The notes under the pieces are model-generated. The model worked only from the letters and a program-made list of their open reading frames with translations, was not told the origin of the DNA and did no database searches. Made by a program: the position numbers and the translations under genes. Below, one piece after another: positions 29,748-43,047 of a stretch of DNA of 64,000 nucleotides; the first letter of the stretch is position 1, and every line of letters begins with the position of its first letter. This DNA is from Theobroma cacao (Eukaryota > Streptophyta > Magnoliopsida > Malvales > Malvaceae), in NCBI RefSeq assembly GCF_000208745.1, contig NC_030850.1, forward strand, positions 2,925,800-2,989,799, in the 5' to 3' direction.

Positions 29748-32700
29748 TCACTTTCTTTTCCTTCGCATTCCCATCCGAGATTTTGCATATCTGGATCGTG
29801 CTCATTAAGTGAAATCTCAAAAGACAATAGAATAAATGCAACGAAAAGTATAAAGGTGGAATCAAAGGATACTCCAATCGCATGCCGTCCCCAGCTGGTG
29901 ATGAGTATAGAATTGTCCCTTGCAGAGAGTTCATTGCACCAGTTGAACAGGCAGTATCCTGCACACACCATTACATATTAAGGTTGTAAGCATTGGAAGA
30001 CCGGAGACCTAGCAGCCATGCTTTGCTTTTCTACCATTGAAAGAATAAAGAAACAAAAAAAATTTAAACACCCACATCTCCCACTTGCAATTCAAAGAGA
30101 AGTGAAGATAACTTGTGCAAACAAATTATGTCAATCCCCAAAATAAGTATTTTTATGCATTCAAGTGCTGTAAAGAGACAAAAGATATGGTAGCATTATA
30201 GACCAAAGAGAGTCAAAAACTGGAATCTAATTCTGGCTTCAATTACATAAATTATCAAGAATTTAGATTGAAAGCAGTTTTACTTCTTTACAACAGCAAA
30301 AAAAACATAGCCCTTTTCCACTTGCTAAATGGATTATATTCCTATATTATGCTCCACGTAAGACCATATCCTCAAGGATGTCTCTTCTTTAAGCTACAGT
30401 ATTTCTTACTGTCATTAATATAACTGATGTACCTGCCAAAGCTTATCACCTTTGCTTAAGGAAGTTTGAGGTTCTAGATTTGAATCTTAGCACGAAGGTG
30501 GAATGAGTAAAACCCAAAAGTTACAAAAGAGAACCACCTTCATTGTTAACCCAGTTGATGGATTAAGAAAAAAAAAATGGACTAACCTAGGCACATGACA
30601 TTAAACGAATAAATTTCAATTTCTATACTCACTCCCTAATTTAACTCAGAGAGAAAGAATCTACATGCATAACTGAATGCATTTGCAGCTTTTTCCTTCT
30701 CTTTTCGCGCCTTCTGCAGTTCTTGCAACAGACCTGTATGACTAGACACCGATTTGGTCACTATTGACCAACATTTGTGCACCTTGCACATTAAGCTAGA
30801 AAGAAAGTGTTGCTGCTCCTTTCTCAAAATAAAAACCTCTAGTTCTTTATTAAGGATATTAGACACAAAGCTAGAGAGATGAAAGGGGAAAAGAAAGAAA
30901 CAGTACAGAAAACAGCATAAAGCAAGAAAAAAAAATTAGGTACCTGGAAATCAACAAATGCAACTGGAGCTCCATACGTGCTCTGCATCTTCAACTTCAG
31001 AAACCCAGGGCATCTGACAGAAGCAATGAAGTATGGCAAATCACTCACCGAGCATATTTTACATGGCAAAACAATCTCTTTTTACCTTGAAAATACTTGA
31101 ATTAGTTCTTCCTCTGTACAACTTGCCCCTAGATTAGCCACAAAAAGTGTCGGACATGGGCTAGCACTCTGCAAATATGCAAGGCTGAAGGTTATTATGC
31201 AAATTTATATGAAAACCCACTCTAACAATATAATTTGAAGGCTATCTAGTCATTGTTTCAAAAAACATAGAGTTATTGGTAAAACAATACTAATATCACT
31301 AACAAATTTCAATACATGAAAGAAAAAGGGCAACATTTTCTAAACACTTCTTCTAGATTTAGTATTGGCATTAACAAAATAAAAAATTTGATTGCAGCTA
31401 TCTTATATTAGTTTGGGTTTATCCTTTTACCATAGGGATTCTTTCAGAAGCCATACAGGCGGATGATCTGCCAACAAGAAGAAAATGGGGTGATGACAAA
31501 GTATTTTGACGATTCTATGAATAGTGTCAACAACCTAAATGGAAAAGATCTATATTTCCTTGGTAGTAGGAAGCTTAATGTCACACAAAATTAAAAGATG
31601 TAGAACATGTTTCTTATAATACCCAAAACAAAAGGGAAACGATACATGGCAACTCACTGAATTATAATTAAAAACAAATTTAATAAAGATGAAGAAGAAG
31701 AAAAGCATTTGTACCGATTTCATAGCTGTTGACTCAGCATTGGCATCAGCATTTCCAGAACTGCACCATTGTTAAACAAAATATCTACATTACATGAGGT
31801 TCCAGAAAATCACAGAAGCCAAAATCTCTAAGGAAAATAGTTTATTTCAACTTTGGGAAAGAGGGCATGTCGTAACTATTGCTATGAAGCCCTTGACCTT
31901 TCATTCAAACATAAACACTTGAAATAAACTAGTACTAAATGCTAGCTCATCTAGATGTAATCACTTCCAAGTAATAAAAATGTGCTCAAGTAGTGCAGAT
32001 GACCTTTGTGCAGGTGGATAACCAATCATGTTGTGAGCAGAATTACCCATTCCAGGCATGTGAACGCTGCCAAAACCTGCTAGTGTCCAAGCGTGCAAAA
32101 CATGTGCAATGTGAGCTTTAGAAGAATGTGCCCTCCATGTGAGTAACTAATTTCCATTCCAAGTGTAACATCATTTGAGCAACAGACAACAAGGATCTAG
32201 TAGCTTAAGCATATCAAGAAGCAATGGACATGAAGCTCGAAAAATGATGGGCAAACAAGGAGGTCCAAGTAGAATCCTAGGTGACTGTCTTACCAGAATC
32301 AGTTGTAGGCCTTGAAAATGATCCCCTAGATTTCTTATCAGAGCCAGTCCACTCATCATCTATTTGTCATAACCAACCAAGGAGACATTATTCAGGTTCA
32401 AATTACTTTAAACATAAAGAAGACTGAATTGCTGAAAACTAAAATTTAGAAACAGAACAACCATTAACCTGTTCTTGGGCGCTTTGATCGGGAATTAGAT
32501 TTTGCAAAATCAATGAACAAAGTTGAACCTTTCTCGAGATCAAACACCATTCCCTGTAAAACAAGTTACCGAAACAAAAGGGCTTTCAACTGATGTTATA
32601 CAGGCCTAATCTTTTTTGGAAAAACAAATTCCAATGCTAATTTCATAGTCCTTCATCAATTTAATAAGTCGAGAACAAATTAGTATAACAACTCAGCTTA

Positions 32701-33279
32701 AATAAGGTGGTTGCTTTTGAATACAATTCCCAAATATCATATAAAAGTTCTTACATTTAGCGCCTGCATCGCGGCGATTGCAGACTGTTGGTCGGAGAAA
32801 ACAGCGAAGGCGAACGGCTGTTACAACCCCAACCAAACAATGTCAACAATTAAAAAAATCACTAAAAAATAATAAAAAGTGTTAACATTTAAAATTTAAG
32901 AGAAGAGTACCTGAGAATTTTGGGCGGAGTTGGGGTTTCGGAGATGAGATGACTCATAACCGGGAAATTCTCGGAAAAGATTATAAATCTCACGGGGCTT
33001 AATGTCTTCGGGTAGCCCGGCGATGAAGAGGGTCCGAACCGAGTCATGGGAAGAACAGGCAGAGACGTAAGGAACGGAATAGCAGGGGAAAAGGGGTGGT
33101 GGTTGTTGTTGGGGGATGTAGGAGTGGGGGTGAGGCAGGGGCCCAGTAGCACCAGGTGGAGGAGGTGGAGGTGGCGCTAGTGCAGGAGGAGGAGGAGGCG
33201 GAGGAGGGTTTTGGTAGTAGGGGTAGTGAGGAGGGAGAAGGCCTGAGGGTGGAGGGTAGTAGGCAGCCATGTCGTCCAT
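29748..33279 (-). CDS. Two-RRM RNA-binding protein (At3g21215-like, scw1/NSR-type)
   Basis: A probable mRNA-binding regulator related to Arabidopsis At3g21215 and fungal scw1-type proteins; its targets are unknown. Exons: 32911-33279, 32755-32817, 32469-32553, 32294-32359, 32004-32076, 31715-31760, 31086-31168, 30944-31013, 29873-29958, 29748-29790. All junctions are GT-AG, and the 984-nt CDS gives 327 aa. The N-terminus (1 to about 85) is rich in Pro, Tyr and His with two polyproline tracts. RRM1 (about 84-165) starts [22 protein letters not shown] Ser/Lys-rich linker follows. RRM2 (about 240-315) has [16 protein letters not shown] and APVAFVDFQ. The last 43-nt exon supplies a basic end, [11 protein letters not shown], which may act as a nuclear signal. 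Translation is placed at [10 protein letters not shown] because no ATG precedes it in frame. The terminal splice (GA|A TAT) was chosen because the unspliced frame loses the family ending EYAKSRM. Confidence 0.9.
31431..31467 (-). other. Candidate 37-nt cryptic (poison) exon in the RRM gene
   Basis: Inside the intron between the sixth and seventh coding exons, a segment is flanked by a CAG acceptor and a GTAAAA donor. Inclusion after the phase-0 sixth exon adds seven codons and then a TGA, so it would truncate the protein before RRM2 and invite nonsense-mediated decay. It is excluded from the main model because the direct splice joins the domains in frame. Confidence 0.25.
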
Positions 33280-34256
33280 AGCGAGAGAATAGTTTCTGGA
33301 GCTTTTTGGTAACTGCAAACCTCTGGATTTTATGAAACTCTTGTCCTAATCTAAATCTAATCGAATCAAAGTAGTACATTAATCGTTACATCATCGTCGT
33401 CTGTTGTTTGTCATCCTATCTTTCTGTATAAAGTTATCTTTCATAAATATATAGAATCAATAGTCTTTAGCTAAATTGAATGGGACCTAAAACTATATAC
33501 AAAGGGTCATTAACAAACCTCATTCTTTGATCAAAATTTAATCTTTAAAACTTGACTTGAAATCTCGAATTCTGTTCTTTCTTTTTAAACTTCATCCACA
33601 AATTATATGATTTCTGCCTCTTCAATAACATCCGATCCACATTTGCTGTAGTATCCATTTCCAGCCCATTTCTAAGGAACGATTGACTAAATTCAGTACA
33701 AAAATTATTGTTTATTGACGCTTTAATACCAACACTCTATTTGCGAGAGGCATTTCCCTCTTACAGACCGTCTAGTCTCTACACTTGAGTTGCAACTTCT
33801 TGCAATCTCATTATAAATCAATCATTCTAATGCCTTTTTTAATTCTAGATCTTTCCATTGGCCTCTCTCTTTTTTTCTTTTTCCTTTCTTTTTTTTTTTT
33901 GTTTTGCAAAATTGACACAATACGCAATTCGAATCCAAACCATAAAGCAAGTTGTAAATTACTGTCATAGGTCTTTGGTGCATAGTGCACACCATAAACA
34001 ACACAGAGTTCTCTGTATGGAAGGCGGCTTTCACAGTTTTCCACTTGCAAGTTACAAGTCTAAATAGTATATAAACCGCCATTATCCAAATCTGATGAGC
34101 GCAAAAGCTGGTTTCATACAGTTTACAGAGTCAGGTAACTGACAATTACCAAATACCAAAGGCTTTCTCTAGGAGAAGCGAGTCTAGCATTATACAGGAG
34201 GCAGCCAGCCGGCACTTTACCAGAAATGTCAAGGACAATCTAGTATTTTAATAACA
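33280..34256. other. Spacer between SCE1 3' end and RRM gene 5' end
   Basis: About 1 kb separates two genes on the same strand. It must hold the SCE1 3' UTR and the promoter and leader of the RRM gene. It has a CT/T-rich stretch at about 33860-33905. No clear TATA box was identified for the RRM gene, and no coding frame is supported. Confidence 0.5.
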
Positions 34257-37085
34257 CTAGACCAGAGGTGGGTACTGCTTGGCTTGCTGGCGAACCCTTC
34301 TCTTATATTCATTGGCATCCTGCACAAGGAAAAGAGATTATATGTTATTAACTGATAATGATTACTTTAATCCAGCACTTCATTGAGGGGATACCCAGTC
34401 CCACGCCTGCAAACTTTACTGCCTTTGCCAACCATCTTAAACAGATCAAAATCAAATGAACTAAATATATTTAGCCCCATATCAGGAACGGCTAATAAAT
34501 CAGTTTGTATTTAATACAGAGTTTATTAGAATCCGTCAATTAACCAGGCTCTAAAAAGAAGAAAAACTTAAGAAACATACCTGGATGAAGAGGTGGTAGC
34601 CTTCAGTTTGTGCAGGATCAGCAGGATTTGGAGCATCCAGCAAATCCTGGATACCCACAAGAATCTGCTTCACGGTTATGGCTGGTCTCCAACCCTATGT
34701 ACACAACACGAATGGGCAAACAGTAGATGAATAGATGGGACCACATCAAACCAAACATGTAAATCATTCATCAAGATCAAAGGAATATACTTACACTATC
34801 CTCATTTAGGATTGAGAGGCAAACAGTACCAGATGGGTAAACATTTGGGTGAAAAAAACCTTGCGGAAATTTACACTTTGGAGGCTTGCTAGGATAATCT
34901 TCACTGAAGTGGAGTGTAAGTGGGAAATAACCGCCCTCCCAATCAGTCTGTAACATAGATGATGCAAGGAGTTAAGCCTATCCAACTTTAAAAGAAACAC
35001 AGCTACAATGGATTCAAGCATGCACACTTTCATTCAACATTCTTTCTCTTTGCACTATATTGAGACAATACTCATGAGACTTTTAATCAATTTCCTAAAA
35101 GAATTAAGAATCATTTTGATGTCATTGATATATGCTTTAGAAAAAATTGCAAGCATCCTGACTCACACCTTCAAATTGTCAATGTATTTACAGAACTAGA
35201 AGCCACTAGGAAACATTAATGCCCATAGATAAAATGAATTATGCAAAAATAAGATCACAAGAATACATAGAAGGTGCCAGATATGCCATTCTAGAACATT
35301 GATCTACTATGGTGAAGAAGTGAATGCAACAACAGAAAATCAATGTCAGAGGAACAACATTTTTACAAGATCAAAATCAATACCACAGAGCTGTCACTCT
35401 TCAAGTAACATAACAACCACCAGAATGCTGCAAAGCAAACCTAAAACTTGCAGCCCAAACTTGTTAGCTCTCAATCTGCAACATATAGGAATAAATAGCC
35501 AAATAACCTCAAGACTTGGAATTCTAAAAGAGGCTGTTTATCGTGCCATGCTATAATGACAATTTAAAATTGCCTTAAGAAGCAGGCAGGGAGCTACTCA
35601 ATTCCAAATTCCTTCTATTAGTTGTATCTAGAGCTATAAATTCTTTAGATAGTGATTCATTTCACAAAGTTAAAAGACAATAAAAATATTTTTTAGTAAT
35701 TGATAGGGTATAAAAAGTTTCAAGAAAATGAACCATTATCACCATAATCCTTGTCCATAATGCAAATAAATCAACATTAACATGGAATAAGTAATGATGA
35801 ATTGAGACCTAATTTAACCAACAGCCCACCCCAGGTTAATTACTGAATAAATTAACAAAGGACAAAGGCTTTAAACAATATTGGTTAACTTCCAAATAAG
35901 AACAGCCCAATACATTAGACAAAATGGACTATCATGACAGTTATTCATGTTAAAACAAATCTGTGTTCATGTACACTAATGTAATTAAGATATAGAGAGA
36001 GAGATAGAGCTTCAGCAACCAACTGAAATCCTGAAACAGAAAGGAAGCAGAATTGTAAGAATTGCAGAGTTGCTCATAACTGCTTTTGAGGATAGGGAAG
36101 ATGCAGAGAAACTGAAAATGAATGCAATCGATTATTCTTGATATAAATGGTTGTTTAGATACAACAAAAACGTGCTTTCATTAAAGCATAAAATCTATTA
36201 TTCTTTCCTCTTTTCATGAACAAAAAGACTATCAGTTTTCACTTTTCACTTTTCACCATTGGCACGCACACCATCTTTCAGATCAATAGCCAGTTTCTGA
36301 AAAATTCTCCAACAGAATAGAAGAGAAACACAGTCGATTCAATACGTTGTGCCAGAAAAACAAGACCAAATTGCACTACAGACACAGATGTGCATCCTCC
36401 CAATATTTAAAAAGCTTATTTTAGCTAATTTTCGGCATTCCAAAGGCAAGCTACACATAGGAACCAAAGGCTTCATCATATAAAACAAAACTCCTATATG
36501 GAAAATAAACCCATCACTCAATTAAGCGAATCATGAATATCTTCGAAGCCCATGTTTTACCCAATTCAAGCACATAACTTTGGATTAAATTACATCAATT
36601 CAACTCTATCTCTAAGAATTTTCTCAATCAATGCCAAGTTTTCATCAAAATGAAACAACCCAAACCAAAATCTTAACCGCAAAATAACAAAGCAAAATAC
36701 ACGTACCAAACAAGTAAAACTAAAAATTAAACAGAATCCATAGTACTTACAAGGCACAATCAACAGAAACAACAACAAAAAACAAAGCGGTGAAAAAGAT
36801 TTCGCAGGAACTAGAGAGAATCTTTGACTTACCCCTGCTTTGCCAGGGATGGTGCAATGCCACACCATCAAATTCACCGTTCCATCCTGCAACGTCTCTG
36901 GCTTCGCAACAAAACCCTAAAATTACAACAACAAAAAGAATAATCACACATGTAATAGTAATAACATTGAAATTTTAAACCATAAAACCAGAAAAAGAAA
37001 AACAAACTGTACGGACATGAGGATGATTCTTCCTCCATGCCTTCCGTTCCTCGGCGAGTCGTCCACGCGCTATTCCTCCCGACAT
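34257..37085 (-). CDS. SCE1: SUMO-conjugating E2 enzyme SCE1 (UBC9 orthologue)
   Basis: Accepts SUMO from the SAE1/SAE2 E1 enzyme on its active-site cysteine and transfers it to target lysines, in nucleus and cytoplasm. Exons: 37017-37085, 36833-36916, 34795-34947, 34581-34694, 34257-34319, all GT-AG. The 483-nt CDS gives exactly 160 aa, the usual plant SCE1 length. The protein opens [20 protein letters not shown], the UBC9-type basic N-terminal helix. The UBC fold fills the rest, with the HPN motif in [17 protein letters not shown] at about 83-99 and the catalytic Cys at about residue 94 (GTVCLSI). It ends [20 protein letters not shown], typical of UBC9. The second intron is large (1,885 nt). 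All key residues are present, so the enzyme should be active. It is transcribed in the same direction as the RRM gene downstream, with no sign of a functional link. Confidence 0.97.
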
Positions 37086-37110
37086 CTCTATATCTCTCTT
37101 TCTCTCTCTA
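37086..37110 (-). promoter_or_regulatory. GA-rich leader tract just before SCE1 ATG
   Basis: The transcript strand carries GA repeats directly 5' of the start codon. Similar GA/CT tracts are common in leaders of plant housekeeping genes. Any regulatory effect is inferred. Confidence 0.35.
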
Positions 37111-37162
37111 AAACCCTCTCACTTGCAATCGTTCCCTCTTTCTCACTCTTAAAAGATAAAAA

Positions 37163-37169
37163 ATTTATA
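37163..37169 (-). promoter_or_regulatory. Possible TATA box of SCE1
   Basis: The minus strand reads TATAAAT about 80 bases upstream of the ATG, which would give a leader of about 50 nt. The surroundings are A/T-rich, so a chance match is possible. Confidence 0.35.
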
Positions 37170-40100
37170 AATAAAGATTAAAGAAAGACAAAAGAGTGGA
37201 AAATTGGAAAGTAGAATGGAATTGGAATTGCCTTTATCGTTTTTTCTTCATCGTCTAAAAATTAAAAAAAAAAGAAAAAGAAAAAGAATTATTATATATT
37301 CTTTTATTCCGGTTATGCCCTTGAGAAGGTGAAGCGTTGTTTCGCTTCGCAGAGTTGACAAAGGGGAGCGTACGGTCGAGATTTGATCAGGAGGGAGGCG
37401 GAATAAATAAGATGGGTCCCAATCCCAAGGGTACGTTGTCTTTTTCATGTCTATCGGTTTATAATAAAATATTAAAGTTTTGCCCTTACAAAGTCAATGA
37501 ATTTGCGGTTTTATATCCTAGCGTGAAATCCACGCCACTATGCTCTTCACGTGACCCACGTTCCCCACCTCCTCACCGTCACATGCCTCATTTTATTGGG
37601 CTCCGCTGAGCTCCGGCCCACTTTAGGGCCATTAAAGCCTTTTTTAAATGAAACTGATAGACGAAGCCAGCCCAATACTGTTTTTGATCTTGAGTCCAAC
37701 TTCAAACTTGCTATGTTCTTCCAAAATAATAGAAAAAAAAAAAGATCTGTCCTTTATTATTGCTTTAAGCAAGTCAATATTGCAGCTGAGACCCACTAAT
37801 CCAAAGATAAAGTTGAGTTAAGGGGCCTAATTGGCTTAAAACCTTTTAAATCAATGATTCATGTGACGAATAATAATACAGTCAAGGTGCCTAAGACCCA
37901 CCATTTTTAAGGATAATCTTTCTTCACTGTAATGATGTGATGGCCATGTCCGAATACATTTTTAGGTGCTTTTGTTTTCTTTCTTCCCAACGGATTAGCT
38001 GAGACACTTGAAGATTTGATTCTGAAAATCCTTTCGCTTAAAGTAAGAAAGGGTCATGGCTTCATGCCCCTCCATTGCTAACCTTCCCAACAACATTGCA
38101 AATGTTTAGGTCCCTACCACATTTTGATTTAGATTGTTGGGATTTTAACAGATAATCTTTAATCAAACTCAAAAGACCGACCACATGTTCCCCAACCCTC
38201 CACTGTTTTTTTATTGACTTTAATTTTGCATTAAAATCTTATATAAAGTTGATCTAAACTATGTGACTTTATGAAACCATAACTTAAATTAAATACTTCC
38301 ATGTTCAACCCCTAAGGTAAAGGTAAAGTTTTCATGTAATCAAAATCAATATTGGTAATCTTTCTCTTTTCTAAGACTTGGTTTTTTGATCTATCAGTTT
38401 TTGTTTTGTTTGATATCGTATTTACGATTAAATTTGATGATTGTAGACAAAATTTCAATCAAAATGTCAAATGAGTTCTTTTTCCTATTCTTATCTCTTT
38501 TCCCATCCTCCAGTTCATAAAACAAGGCTCCTTATGGTATCAATACCAATTTTAAGGATGACAATTTGGTTATGTAATCTCCATAGAGACTGATCCTTAT
38601 TTCAAACTTTAATAAAGGAAATGAGAAAGAAATAAAGATTTGAGTTGAGCTGGTGGAACTAGCTTTTTCCCTTTCCTACTTTCAGTTTCTTCTTTCAAGT
38701 GTTTCTCTCTGTAGATGCCTCAATGCACCTTTTCTTTTGTTTTTCCTTTTTCCAGTTACTTCTACAATGAAAGAACTAGCTGGTGCAACTTTCTTTTAGG
38801 ATACCACATCTAAGCAAGCAAATTGGTATCTTTGAACAGTGACACGACGAAATTGAACCCCATGATCACTTTAGCCACTAGGAAGATTAAATATACCCGA
38901 AAAATGCAGCATCAAGTGTTCCGAGGCATATACCATGATGGGATTTACTTGCAAGGGTGCTGGCACATGTTTCTGCCTGTCAAATATTCAAAGATCGAGC
39001 TGGAAAGAACACAAAAAAGGGAAAGATTGAAGCTTTGAGCCTTGTAAAGTTTAGTTGCCAATGCAGTTAATGTCCAAACAAAAGCATGTTGCATAGCAAA
39101 AGGACGAGAAATAGTAACAAGACTGATTGTTTGAAGATGTTTCAAGTAATTGGGAGGACCACCAGCAGCCATGATTGTCCTCTTGGAATTATTTCTTTCT
39201 TTTTACAGCCCAGTCCCATTTTCCTCTTGTGCTTGATTAACCTGGATTTTGTTCATTGATTAATCCAAAATGCAGACCATAGTTTCAGAGATATGATGAT
39301 GGTGGTGATGATGAATGCATTCATTTCTCTGATTGGGTTGGGAAGAGCTTGAGGTAGACTTCATAAAAATGGCATTGGTACCAGATAAAGCCTAGTTTTT
39401 TGTGGAGGACAATCAAACGAGAAGAGACAGAAGAAATGGTTGATCGGATCAAAAGGGCAAGCATGTGAAAGAAAAGGCCCACAAATGGCAGAAAGCAGAA
39501 ATGAAATCGAAAGGAACCAATAGAATCAGAAGGAAAGAAAGGTGGGGAATAATAACAAAGTTGTCTTCCCCACAACTCTAAACTCTATCAATAGACCATG
39601 AAAGGAAAACTTAGGCGAATTTTAATCAGAACTAATCAACACCCTTTTTTTGTTTTTCTTTTCAAGTAATTCCAAGAATTTCAAATCAATCTAACACTAG
39701 TAAAATTTGGTATAACTTGTAGAGGTTGCTTAAGACTTCAGTCTTACATTTTAACTTTGAAAAGTTTCAACCTAATAAAACAAAAACAGTAGCAATTTAT
39801 TTACCCCGCTTTATGCAAAGCCATGTCTTATTAGATTGACCAATTATTCAAGTAAAACCCATCTTCTAAATCATTGCAAGTCTAATCAAATTGGAACATA
39901 CTTCTCTTTCTTATTTATGGGTCTATTTACCATAAACAGACAAATTCTATTTGATTTGCTACTTTTCCTTCCAAAATGTTGCCAAGCTAAATCAAAATCA
40001 AAATTTTTGTTTCTTTTATCAGGCTGGTAATTTGCATTGGATCCTTATGGTCTTGGATCTTGAGATTTGAGAGAGTGGCACATGGAAATAGTGTTTCCCT

Positions 40101-41796
40101 CATCATTATTTCCACTTTCCATTCTAACTCCAAGAACTTTGCTGTCTATCTCTATGACAGGAATCTTTACGCCCGGCGGGGGAGAGATTACGCATTTTGT
40201 TTCCTAAGTCAAAACAAAAATAAATGAAAAAATCCCAATAATTTCTTCCTTTTGACAAAATCTCATCTAAAAGCCTTAAAAAGTCACTCTTGGACGCCAG
40301 TATCGTGAGTCATATGGCCATTGATTCCACTGGTTTGAACCTACCCTTTTTCGGCGTTAAATTAATTTTCCTACCAAGGCCCCAGCCTTTGATGTTTGTG
40401 TTCCACCTAATGTTAAAATTTCTAGTGGACATTCTTTGTTGCCGACTGTTCTACACTCGTCATTGGGCTAATGACTTCTCACCTTTCATGAAAATCCAGG
40501 GATGGCAGCGGAGGGGATCATGATTTGCCGACTAATGTTAATCATGATTTATGGACAACCCACTTAGGTATATAAACACAATGTTTTAACTAGATTATGT
40601 CAATGTTAACCTCAAATCAAATCAGTAAAACTAACAAATGTGAATGGAAAAACTGGTTTTGTAGCATCCAAGCTAACGGTTGAAGTTGATGTGTATGGGG
40701 CAAAATCCAATGAATAGAGGGTTAGGTGTAGGAAAAGGAAACTTTGAGGTTGAGATTGTTATCCTTCCATTTTCTTCCTTTTTACTTTCTTTTCTTTTTT
40801 TCCCTTCATTTCTTCCGGCCAAAGAGATTAGACTCTGGAGTTTGTTCTAATCAAGTCATTTTTTTGTGCTTGAAGGGTCAAAATTAAGCAACGCAAGAAA
40901 AGGGGGAATTTGGACATTAAAACTTAATCCTCTTAATTAGCAAGGGTAAATATCATTCAACCAAAACTTAGGTTCTTGTTGTGTTCAAGCAAATATTTTT
41001 CTCTTTTTACTAATTTATTTTCTATAAATAACTTCATACGAAGGGAGAAGGTAAGTTGGTGAACTATTGCATGTATGTAATGTGTAATTTATTTCCTTTT
41101 TTGGAAACTTACCCAACTCCTTAAAAGACCATAAAACAATATTGGTCATTAATTTATTATTAATTAAATACAAAAAGAAAAGCAGAGACAGAAAGAAAAG
41201 ACGTGTCTCTTTACCAAATAAAAATAAAAAGACTGGAGATGAAAGTCGAACAACAAGGTCATATTTTGGGGGACCATCTGGAAATAGAAAGAGCCATGTG
41301 ATTGAGGGCCCAAAGGGCCAAAAGCTGCTCGTTGCTTAATGCTGCCCTTTTTTGTTTGTTTTTTTTTTTTTTTTTTTTAGTTTTTCCTAGCTATCGCTTT
41401 CGGTCCTCTTGTTTTTTTTTTCTACTACTTCCCGCCAACTTCTTGACCGTCCACGCTGCTTCGGCCTTTTCTTTCTTTCCTTTTTGTTTATTCTTTTGGT
41501 AATGTACTTACCCCCTTTAGCCCTCTCCTACCTGGCATCTTCGTAATTATACAGCTCACAAAATCCAACTCAGATTATTAAAAAAAAAGGACATAAGTTA
41601 AAAAATAATAAGATGCAAAACTCTTAATTAATTTTAAATATTAAAAAACAAAACAAATGAGAAGAAATAGAAGATTAAAATGGTTAGATAATCGAAAATT
41701 TATTTAGCATATTAAGTAGAAATATTTTACAAGTAACTTTGGCATGGAAATTAGAAGTACTAGTAGCATCTAGCAATAATTGGAATTAGAGTACCC

Positions 41797-42537
41797 TATT
41801 TTCTCCTTAAAATACATCACATGACATCATTTGGTCTAGCAACCCACTTAAATGATGTATTATTATTTATTATCTTAAAACTACATCAACTAATTATTTG
41901 ATCTCATCCAACTTTTATTTAATGTTCTTATTATCTTCTTTTTTTTTCACTTTTTGAATCAACTTTAGCTTTAGTATTGTATAGGCTTCAATTTTGATCC
42001 AAATAATGGAGCCTTGCTATTGTCACACATTCACGAATCTAAGCAATCCATTATCCATGTGGTCACGGTTTAATCTTTCTCAAGACTTTTCAATGCGATT
42101 TCATTAAATTTTTCACAAAAAAATAAAACTAAATTTGTAATCTAAACACAATTCACATGCAATTTTATGAATTAAATTTAATTAGTTATTAAATAATCTA
42201 GAACTTCATATTTTCTCCACAAAATAAGTATAGCAACCAACTTAAATGATCTAACATTGATTATACAACAACTAAAAATCGATGATGTCATCCTTTCTCT
42301 TCACTTTTTGAATCAACCTTGTAGCTTTAGTATCCTATAATCTTCAATTCGTATCCAAATAATTCAGCCTTGCTAATGTCACAAACTCACGAAACTAAGC
42401 AATCCCATAATCCCTGTGGTCAGCCTTAATCCTTCCCGCCAACGATTGATCCAGCCTCATTAATTCCTCCAAAATTCGTGATCAGAAACAACTCACACGT
42501 AATTTTTGATGCATTAAATACAGTTAGTTAGTAATAC
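41797..42537. repeat. Diverged ~411-bp direct tandem duplication
   Basis: Copy 1 (about 41797-42199) and copy 2 (about 42208-42537) share, in the same order, TTTTCTCC, CTTAAATGATNTA, TTCACTTTTTGAATCAAC, TAGCTTTAGTAT, ATCCAAATAAT, AGCCTTGCTA, GTCACA, ACTAAGCAATCC or CTAAGCAATCC, TGTGGTCA and GCATTAAAT or AATTAAAT. The second copy has lost about 80 bases. The duplication ends only about 75 bases before the kinesin TATA box. Confidence 0.8.
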
Positions 42538-42612
42538 CGCTGATTTTTGCCTTCCAATTTTAATTTAATAAATTAAAAAAAAAGTGTAGTCCGGTATTTC
42601 GCTTTTTCCAGG

Positions 42613-42620
42613 TATAAAAG
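42613..42620 (+). promoter_or_regulatory. TATA box of the KIN-4 kinesin gene
   Basis: TATAAAAG in the context GGTATAAAAGGGAGG is a near-ideal plant TATA box. It lies 435 bases before the ATG, implying a leader of about 400 nt, or a leader intron. Confidence 0.65.
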
Positions 42621-43047
42621 GGAGGCGGACCATGATGGGGTCGAAGGGCAAACTGGGTAAAAAAGAAAAAGAAAAGGATTTTTGTTAATTAAACCAAACA
42701 GACGCTTACCGGTGGAAGTTAGGAATAGGAGCAGTGAAGAAGAAGAAAAAATCGATTAGCGGTTGTTGCTGTCTTTGTCTTCACATTCTCTTCCTTTCCG
42801 TTACTCTTTCTTGTATTTTTATTTTTCGAAACCAATCCGTTAGCCCCCGCCTCTACTCCAACCACCCCCACTTCCACCACCGCCTCCGCCATTTCTTTTT
42901 TTTTTTTTTTGTAAAATCGTAATCCGAGCTTATTAAGCAATGAGATTGAGATCAATCTGTTTTTCAGAGAAATTAAACTAAAAAAGTTGAGGCTCTGGTT
43001 TCGTTTTCTGCATCTGCATTTTGCTTTGGATTCTTTTGTTGTTCGAA

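Larger units (their letters stand above)
37170..43047. other. 5.9-kb intergenic region upstream of SCE1 and the kinesin gene
   Basis: The promoters of two divergent genes lie at its ends (SCE1 left, kinesin right). Between them the DNA is AT-rich with T-runs and a diverged ~411-bp tandem duplication at 41797-42537. Short frames (up to about 85 codons) show no recognisable domains. No RNA gene was recognised. Confidence 0.5.

Noticed and set aside
29732..29971. Alternative minus-strand frame across the last RRM-gene exons
   Set aside because: It is out of frame with RRM2. The model ending EYAKSRM restores the conserved end of the domain.
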